Below are positions 58,316 to 64,000 of a DNA stretch of 64,000 nt, in pieces. This stretch comes from Ruminococcus sp. (lineage in GTDB: Bacteria > Bacillota > Clostridia > Oscillospirales > Ruminococcaceae). How positions within the stretch are numbered: the first letter of the stretch is position 1; each line of letters begins with the position of its first letter. Location: positions 117,565 through 181,564 of the forward strand of contig JAIDTI010000023.1 of the NCBI GenBank assembly GCA_029060755.1, read 5' to 3'. Both the position numbers and the translations under genes were made by a program. The notes beneath the pieces were generated by a model. It was not told the DNA's origin, made no database searches, and saw only the letters and a list, made by a program, of their open reading frames with translations.

Positions 58316-59421
58316 ATGAGTTTACCTCCGTGTATGCGTAGAATTTTCCCCTTGATTTCGGGCAGAATGGCACTTTCATTTGGTGTTGTAAGAAATACCT
58401 GCATATTTCTGATTATATCGAAGATAAATTTTTGACGGTTTTCATCAAGTTCACCCATAACATCATCAAGAAACACAACGGGAGCGTCTTTTGACTTTTT
58501 CATGAATATTTCAGCCTGTGCCAGTTTCATAACAAGAGCAATTGACTTAATCTGACCTTGTGAGCCGTAATCCTTTGCGCTTACGCCGTTTATTTTAATC
58601 AATATGTCGTCTCTGTTCACTCCCGTGTGAGTAGTACCGGTGCGAATATCATAATCAGCCGATTCACGCATTTTGTTGTAATATTTTTCTATGGCATCAT
58701 TTCCAATCGGCACATCAAAATCAGACAATCTGTACACATTGGACTTGTATTCAAGTTCAAGCAGTTCATTTCCGCCCGATATTGTGTTGTAGAGATTTCC
58801 GCATATTTCATTGATTTTTTTGATATATCCATAACGCATATACGATATTTCAGCCCCGACAACAGAAGCCTGCCTGTCCCATATTTCAAGTGAATCTGCC
58901 TTTGCCTTGTTTTGTGATATTAATTTCAGCAGAGCATTACGCTGATTTATAATAACATTGCTTTTATTAATATTGGCAACAAAAGTGGGATTAAGCTGTG
59001 AAGATGCCATATCAATAAAATTTCTGCGTTTTTCGGGAGAGCCTTTGATTATCTCAACATCATCAGGAATAAAAGCAATGCACTTGAAAACATCAAAAAT
59101 TGCACGTGTACCTTTCTGCTTTACGCCGTTAAGTACAATATTTTTGTTTGCATTTTTAACCATATCAAACTCAATCTTCTGTTCACGTACACTGTCAATG
59201 ACTTTTATTTTTGCGGACATTCTGTTTCCATAGAGATTTATGTAATCTTTTTCTTTTGAACCACGAAAACTCTTACAGCCTGAAAGAATCCACATAGCCT
59301 CTAAAAGATTTGTTTTGCCTTGAGCATTTTCCCCGACGATTATGTTGTATTTTTTGTCAGGAGCGAATGAAATTTCCGACAGATTTTTGAATCCGTCAAT
59401 TTCAGCGAAAGTAATTATCAA
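58312..59421 (-). CDS. recF: DNA replication and repair protein
   Basis: 369 residues with Walker [14 protein letters not shown], signature SPGSQGQIK-like [12 protein letters not shown], and Walker [16 protein letters not shown]. It loads RecA with RecOR. Overlaps yaaA by four bases. Confidence 0.97.
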   Translation of the reverse strand: MIITFAEIDGFKNLSEISFAPDKKYNIIVGENAQGKTNLLEAMWILSGCKSFRGSKEKDYINLYGNRMSAKIKVIDSVREQKIEFDMVKNANKNIVLNGVKQKGTRAIFDVFKCIAFIPDDVEIIKGSPEKRRNFIDMASSQLNPTFVANINKSNVIINQRNALLKLISQNKAKADSLEIWDRQASVVGAEISYMRYGYIKKINEICGNLYNTISGGNELLELEYKSNVYRLSDFDVPIGNDAIEKYYNKMRESADYDIRTGTTHTGVNRDDILIKINGVSAKDYGSQGQIKSIALVMKLAQAEIFMKKSKDAPVVFLDDVMGELDENRQKFIFDIIRNMQVFLTTPNESAILPEIKGKILRIHGGKLI

Positions 59422-59627
59422 ATTACTTTAACCTCATCTTCCCCGATAATTGCAACAGTATCACCCGAGTGGATTTTTTTACCTCTCATGGTGCAGATTT
59501 CACCGTTGACAAGTACTTTTCCGTCCTGAATAAGTACTTTAGCTTCTCCGCCCGAACCGACAAGCGAAGCGAATTTGAGCAGAGCATCAAGTTTTATAAA
59601 CTCCGTGTTTATTTTTATTTCGTTCAT
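59418..59627 (-). CDS. yaaA: S4 RNA-binding protein YaaA
   Basis: 69 residues, one S4 domain ([19 protein letters not shown]). Position between dnaN and recF is the firmicute pattern. ATG 59627 follows AAGGAG. Confidence 0.93.
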   Translation of the reverse strand: MNEIKINTEFIKLDALLKFASLVGSGGEAKVLIQDGKVLVNGEICTMRGKKIHSGDTVAIIGEDEVKVI

Positions 59628-59641
59628 GATAAAGACTCCTT

Positions 59642-60793
59642 TCAGCCTTTCAACTGTATTGGCATGATGAGGTATATATAATCCTCCCCCTCATTAGGCA
59701 GAATCTCAATAACTTTCATAGCACCATTTAAGCGGATTCTAATTTTATCTCCGTCTGCAACACGCAGAGCTTCAAGGACAAGCTTGTGATTGAAACCGAT
59801 AGTAACAGAATCACCCTTTATATCCGCAGGGATAGCATCATTTACTCTGCCGATAGTTGTCTTACAGCTTATCTTCATGACACCTCCGCTTACTTCACAG
59901 CGTATAGGGCATTTATTTTTTTCATTGATAACAAGGGAGCATCTTCCTAAACTGTTGATAAGGTCAGACTTGTTTACAATTACTTCTGTCTTGTAGCTGT
60001 TTGGTATGCTGAGTTTGTAGTTATGGAAAGAGCCTTCCAGAAGACGTGATATAACAAAAAAATTATTGATTTCAAAGATAATGTGCCTGTCGTTTACACT
60101 GATTGTACACTCTTTTTCTTTCTGTTCTTTGCTGTCATCGTCACTGTTGTCAGTCTCTTTGGTATTGTCATCACGTGTAAGAAGATTTGCAACTTCCTGT
60201 AAAGTTTTCTTTGGAACAACAAAACTGTAAGTTTCATTTGTTCCGACATCTTCGCTTTTTATTGCAAGGCGGAATCCGTCTATAGCGACAATAGTAAGCT
60301 TGCTGTTTGCAATGTCAAAGAGTTCACCAGTAAATATAGGCTTGCTTTCATTCTGAGATACTGCATAGCTTGTCATGTTTATCATAGTTTTAAGTTTTGC
60401 CTGACTTATGTGAAAACTTCTTTTTACGTCAACAACAGGAAGTTCAGGATATTCATTAGCAGACAAAGCAGAGAAACTACATTCCGTTGACTGACTGAGA
60501 AGCTTTACAACATTGTTTTCATCAAGTTCAACTGTAATGTCATCTCCGTTCATTTTTCTTGTAAACTCACTGAAAAGCTTTGCACTTGCAACAAACTCAT
60601 ATTCAGAGTCTGCTGTTGCAGTTATGTTCGTCTTGATGCCTTTTTCAAGGTCATAAGCAGTAAGCTCAATCTGATTCAATGAGACCTTGACTTTGATGCC
60701 CTCAAGAGCTTGTATGTTTGATTTCTGTGGCACAGCACCTGAGATGTTGCTGATAGCTTTGCTGAGTTCATTTTTATTGCAGGTAAATTTCAT
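59642..60793 (-). CDS. dnaN: DNA polymerase III sliding clamp
   Basis: 383 residues, three clamp folds. An Asp/Lys/Glu-rich loop ([19 protein letters not shown]) is inserted near residue 205, which is longer than in Bacillus. It forms a ring around DNA for Pol III. ATG 60793 follows GGAGG. Confidence 0.97.
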   Translation of the reverse strand: MKFTCNKNELSKAISNISGAVPQKSNIQALEGIKVKVSLNQIELTAYDLEKGIKTNITATADSEYEFVASAKLFSEFTRKMNGDDITVELDENNVVKLLSQSTECSFSALSANEYPELPVVDVKRSFHISQAKLKTMINMTSYAVSQNESKPIFTGELFDIANSKLTIVAIDGFRLAIKSEDVGTNETYSFVVPKKTLQEVANLLTRDDNTKETDNSDDDSKEQKEKECTISVNDRHIIFEINNFFVISRLLEGSFHNYKLSIPNSYKTEVIVNKSDLINSLGRCSLVINEKNKCPIRCEVSGGVMKISCKTTIGRVNDAIPADIKGDSVTIGFNHKLVLEALRVADGDKIRIRLNGAMKVIEILPNEGEDYIYLIMPIQLKG

Positions 60794-61863
60794 AGTACTT
60801 GTAACCTCCGGGTTTAATATAGATGATTGAGTATCAGCTTGATACTGATTGAGTAATTGAGTATTAGCTGGATACTGTTGTTACTATTTTGTAATAAATA
60901 GAAAAATCAAAAAAAATTCAAAAAAAAATAAAAATAAAAAAAATATATTTTTTGTTGTTGTTGTTGGGGGTGTTGAAACTGTGGAAAAGTGCCTCAAACG
61001 ACCAAATATAGCCAAAAGTTTTCAACAATTGACTGTTGATAAATTGTGGAAAAATGTGGAAAACTTTCGACTTTCAAAATTTTCTGTTGAAAGCTGTGGA
61101 GAAATTGTGGACAAAATGTGGAAAACCTGTTGAAACACAAATGTTTTAACCAACTTCTCTCGATTTTTTCGGATTTGATGTTGAAACTGTTGAAACTCAA
61201 TTGTTGAAACTGTTGAAACGTGATATAATTAAATTTTTTGATTTGAGATTTGCCGCTTCATATAGCCCTAAACTCAATCGAGAAGTTTTCAACGTTGAAA
61301 GTGTAAATTGTTGAAAGTGTGTGGAAAACTCATTTTTCGCCATAGTTTTCAACACTTTTCAACGTTGATAAATTGTGGAATGATTGTAACTTGTTGTTAC
61401 TGTTTTGTAAATTCTGTTAACCTTGGTTAACTGTTGAAAGATTTGACTTAGTTTTCAACAATCGATTCTAATCAGTACTAATTTTTCTCAAATATATAGC
61501 CATGAACAGTAAATCCTGAAATTGTGGAAAAACTGTTGAAAGCTGTTGAAAACTTCTTAAAAACAGTATTTTTCTTAAAAGTTGCACCAAAATTACTGTA
61601 ACTTTTTCGAAATTGTTTTGTAACTTTTTTTTGTTCATAATTTGTTCATTGTGGAAACTGTTGAAACTGTTGAAATATTACGTCAATATATTTAACAACA
61701 CTCTTAATTTTCCGCTTCAAATAGTCTTAAACAGCTAATTGTAAATAAGATTTTTTATTTAATTATATGTTGAAAACCTGTTGAAAACCTGTTGAAACAG
61801 TGTTGAAAGTCGTTTTTAAAGTAAAAAAATTTAATAAACAACTCACTTAATTTTTTAATTTAA
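60794..61863. other. oriC: Probable oriC, dnaA-dnaN interval
   Basis: 1.07 kb without a gene, holding about 35 TGTTGAAA/TGTGGAAA-type boxes in both directions. Two are near the DnaA consensus: TGTTGATAA (61034-61042) and CGTTGATAA (61373-61381), plus TGTGGACAA (61106). An A/T run at 60897-60960 next to dnaN suits the unwinding element. Position between dnaA and dnaN is classical. Confidence 0.8.
60830..60876 (-). promoter_or_regulatory. Twin palindromes in the dnaN leader
   Basis: AGTATCAGCTTGATACT (60830-60846) is a perfect 7-base-arm palindrome; AGTATTAGCTGGATACT (60860-60876) is an imperfect copy whose centre is 30 bases away, about three helix turns. Likely a regulator site for dnaN; the protein is unknown. 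Confidence 0.55.
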
Positions 61864-63237
61864 TTAAATCTTGCTTTTATTTTTAATATTTTTAATAATA
61901 TCATTGACAAGATTTGACATACTTGAATCTTTCTGAATCGCATCAGAAATGCTGTTTACAGAATACACAATAGTTGAGTGGTCACGACCGCCAAATTCAG
62001 TACCGATAGAGGCAAGGGGCATTTGAGTAATCTCTCTCACAACATAGATAGCAACTTTTCTTGCAATGGAAATCTGTTGTGAACGCTTATTGGAACGTAA
62101 GTCTTCCGGAGAAACACCATAGACAGATGAAACTTCAGAAATAATCTTCTCAACGGTTATAGGCATAGGCTGTTCATTCGTCAGCACATCACGTATAACG
62201 CTTTGAGCCATTGAGATAGTAATAGGACTTCCGGCGAAGTGATTGAGTGCTTTAAGACGTATAGTAGCCCCCTCAAGCTGTCTTATATTTGATTTCAGCC
62301 TGTTCGCCATAAACTCCGAAACTTCAGCAGGCATTTTAAGGTCAAGCAGTTCACTTTTGCGGTTGATAATAGCAAGACGTGTTTCATAGTCGGGAGCGGA
62401 AATATCAGCAATAAGACCGCCCTCAAAACGTGTTCTTAGACGAGCCTCCAGCGTAATAAGTTCTTTCGGTGGCTTGTCGGACGTTATAACAATCTGTTTT
62501 CCCTCCTGATGCAGTTTGTAGAAAGTATGAAAAAATTCCTCCTGCATACGTTCTTTTCCTGCAAAGAACTGAACATCATCAATAAGCAGAACATCAGCTG
62601 TTCTGTATTTTTCCTGAAAATCCGAAATAAGATTTGTTTTCAGGGCAGCCACAAGGTCATTTGCGAAAGTTTCGCTTGTTATGTAAACAACATTGAACTC
62701 AGGGTGAGTTCTTCTCACCTCATTTGATATAGCAGTGATAAGATGAGTTTTTCCCATACCTGACGGACCATAGATAAAAAGAGGGTTATATCCTGATACC
62801 TCTTTGTCTCCACAGTTTTTTGCAACTGATTTACTGCAAGCAAGAGCAAAGCTATTTGAAGGACCTTCAATAAATGTGTCAAAAGTATAGTCATAGTTGG
62901 CGAATTTGTAAGTTTGCTGAAGTTCAGCATTTTTCTGGTCAAGTTCAGCATCTGTAGGAATCTTTCTCATCATAAAATCCTCATCTGATTTCACGTTTAT
63001 GATGATGTTTACGCTAAGACCAAGCACATTAAGAAACGCTTCACTCAGAACGGGAGCATATGTTGTCATGACGATATTTTTCTGAAATTCCGTTCCCACA
63101 CTGAATATAGCGTCAGAGCCGTTGAAACTAACAGGTTTGAGCGGGTCAATCCACGTCTTTACACCAATAGCAGGTATTTTATTGTTGTTAAGACAATATG
63201 TTTTGACCTTTTCAAAAACTTCTTCAAAAGAGTTCAT
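61864..63237 (-). CDS. dnaA: Chromosomal replication initiator
   Basis: 457 residues: domain I (1-85), AAA+ with GPSGMGKTHL (157-166) and LLIDDVQF Walker B, and DNA-binding domain IV ending GGRDHSTIVYS (416-426). E. coli DnaA has GGRDHTTVLHA there, so Ser 421 and Tyr 425 replace Thr 435 and His 439. It opens oriC. ATG 63237 follows GGAGGT with a spacing of 11. Confidence 0.98.
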   Translation of the reverse strand: MNSFEEVFEKVKTYCLNNNKIPAIGVKTWIDPLKPVSFNGSDAIFSVGTEFQKNIVMTTYAPVLSEAFLNVLGLSVNIIINVKSDEDFMMRKIPTDAELDQKNAELQQTYKFANYDYTFDTFIEGPSNSFALACSKSVAKNCGDKEVSGYNPLFIYGPSGMGKTHLITAISNEVRRTHPEFNVVYITSETFANDLVAALKTNLISDFQEKYRTADVLLIDDVQFFAGKERMQEEFFHTFYKLHQEGKQIVITSDKPPKELITLEARLRTRFEGGLIADISAPDYETRLAIINRKSELLDLKMPAEVSEFMANRLKSNIRQLEGATIRLKALNHFAGSPITISMAQSVIRDVLTNEQPMPITVEKIISEVSSVYGVSPEDLRSNKRSQQISIARKVAIYVVREITQMPLASIGTEFGGRDHSTIVYSVNSISDAIQKDSSMSNLVNDIIKNIKNKSKI

Positions 63238-63373
63238 TTTTGGTTTTTACCTCCATAACTTAAGATTTTTTTATTGTATTTTTCCAATAACTCAACAAAG
63301 GAATAAAGAGCATATTTTTATATTATTTAACATAAATATACTGTTCTCCGATGTATTACATTATAATAAGTAT

Positions 63374-63402
63374 ATTATATCATAAAAATCAAAAAAATGC
63401 AA
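63374..63402 (-). promoter_or_regulatory. dnaA promoter
   Basis: TTGCAT, 17-base spacer, TATAAT with extended TGA. The 136-base leader is upstream of dnaA. Confidence 0.75.
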
Positions 63403-63439
63403 GCAGTTTGATAGAGAAAAAACACTGCTTTTGAGCTGT

Positions 63440-63575
63440 TAAATTGACATATTGTTGAAACTCATGTTGAAAACTTTTATTTTCTCAACCACGTTCATTT
63501 CAAGATATATAGACAAAAATCATGATGCCTTGAAAATCTTTCAACACACTTTCAACAGTTTTTTAACAGTTTTTC
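63440..63575. repeat. Second box cluster upstream of dnaA
   Basis: About six boxes: TGTTGAAAC, TGTTGAAAAC, CTTTCAACACAC, CTTTCAACAG, GTTTTTCAAC, plus a TATAGAC. With the dnaA-dnaN cluster it gives a bipartite origin layout. The remaining 63240-63863 interval has two promoters and no gene. Confidence 0.7.
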
Positions 63576-63742
63576 AACTCTCTTTCCGCCGACTGTTTTT
63601 TCTTATTTTTCTGTACATAATATAAATTTTTAATCATAGCATTTATATTATAAAAAGATATAGAATTTTAATATATAAACCGCCTTACTATTGGTTAAAA
63701 TGCTCAAAATTTTATTTTTGAAAAAAAAGTTTTTGAAATCGC

Positions 63743-63771
63743 TTGACAGAATTATTTTTTTGAAGTATAAT
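63743..63771 (+). promoter_or_regulatory. rpmH promoter
   Basis: TTGACA 63743-63748, 17-base spacer, TATAAT 63766-63771. The start codon lies 92 bases on. Confidence 0.9.
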
Positions 63772-63863
63772 CTTATAGTGTAATACTTCTGGTATTTTAT
63801 CGATAAGTCAGAGTCAACATTTTTGATTCTTAATATTATTTGCAAGAGAGGAGGCAACGGGGT

Positions 63864-63998
63864 ATGAAAAGAACATATCAGCCTAAAAAGCTTCATAGAA
63901 AAAAGGAGCATGGCTTTATGAAAAGAATGGCTACTAAGAACGGCAGAAAGGTTTTAGCTCGTAGAAGAACTAAGGGCAGAGCAAGATTAACTCACTGA
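63864..63998 (+). CDS. rpmH: 50S ribosomal protein L34
   Basis: 44 residues beginning [18 protein letters not shown] and ending in the usual R/K-rich tail. GAGAGGAGG lies upstream. Divergent from dnaA, the standard firmicute origin layout. Confidence 0.98.
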   Translation: MKRTYQPKKLHRKKEHGFMKRMATKNGRKVLARRRTKGRARLTH

Positions 63999-64000
63999 CG

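Noticed and set aside
63648..63911. 87-codon minus frame
   Set aside because: Overlaps the rpmH leader and start and has no ribosome site.

Overview
The window is the dnaA/oriC end of a low-GC Firmicute chromosome, most likely a Ruminococcus-like member of the Oscillospiraceae. The evidence is sigma-A type promoters (TTGACA-17-TATAAT), strong AGGAGG ribosome sites, the gene order rpmH / dnaA-dnaN-yaaA-recF-remB-(small genes)-gyrB-gyrA, two dockerin-bearing exported proteins (cellulosome-type biology), BspA-type leucine-rich repeat proteins, a threonine T-box and glycogen/maltodextrin enzymes. No rRNA or CRISPR array is present.

Left part (1-20.7 kb): a partial polysaccharide flippase and birA (minus), a formate/nitrite transporter, a zinc-ribbon protein, a T-box-controlled operon (unknown gene, thrS, unknown gene), a large LRR/transglutaminase/dockerin protein, a GH13 amylase with glycogen phosphorylase (minus), a run of export-related genes (SipW-like protein, membrane-anchored cyclophilin, double-cyclophilin lipoprotein), murA, and an ECF sigma/anti-sigma pair. 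An accessory patch at 20.9-24.2 kb holds an LRR protein, a pseudogene with two nonsense codons, and a gene split by a tnpB-only IS200/IS605-type element with its omega-RNA end.

Middle (24.2-41.2 kb): a minus-strand operon of a 2-hydroxyacyl-CoA dehydratase activator-like ATPase, its DUF2229-type partner, a DUF2262 protein and phosphatidylserine decarboxylase; then carB, a DMP19/DUF4375 protein, a compact type I toxin-antitoxin-like locus (27-residue hydrophobic peptide with a convergent antisense RNA and an extra orphan RNA), a Cys-cluster protein, proS, a dockerin-M23 peptidase and a YfhO-type membrane glycosyltransferase.

Decayed mobile-type region (41.2-45.9 kb): a broken fic with intact XRE partner, flanked by two ~260-bp palindromic repeats; an ERCC4 nuclease remnant; a DUF3987 protein; and tRNA-Thr(CGT), whose promoter lies in a face-to-face promoter palindrome. 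After the tRNA comes a ~650-bp array of TGTTGAAAA/TGTGGAAAA boxes with no gene.

Right part (45.9-64 kb): small lipoprotein, M20 peptidase preceded by a tandem structured element, MsmX-type ATPase, RsuA-type pseudouridine synthase, DUF4830, YtaF, phosphoesterase, then the gyrA-gyrB-...-dnaN block, a ~1.07-kb dnaN-dnaA intergenic region packed with the same boxes (probable oriC), dnaA, a second smaller box cluster and rpmH. The box array at 45.2-45.85 kb is a distant third cluster of the same motif, and DnaA itself carries changes at DNA-recognition positions, so the unusual boxes and DnaA may have co-evolved.

Strongest candidates for something new: the type I toxin-like locus and its orphan RNA (34.06-34.55 kb), the distant DnaA-like box array (45.2-45.85 kb), the tandem structured element (47.65-47.93 kb) and the paired giant palindromes around fic (41.3 and 42.9 kb).
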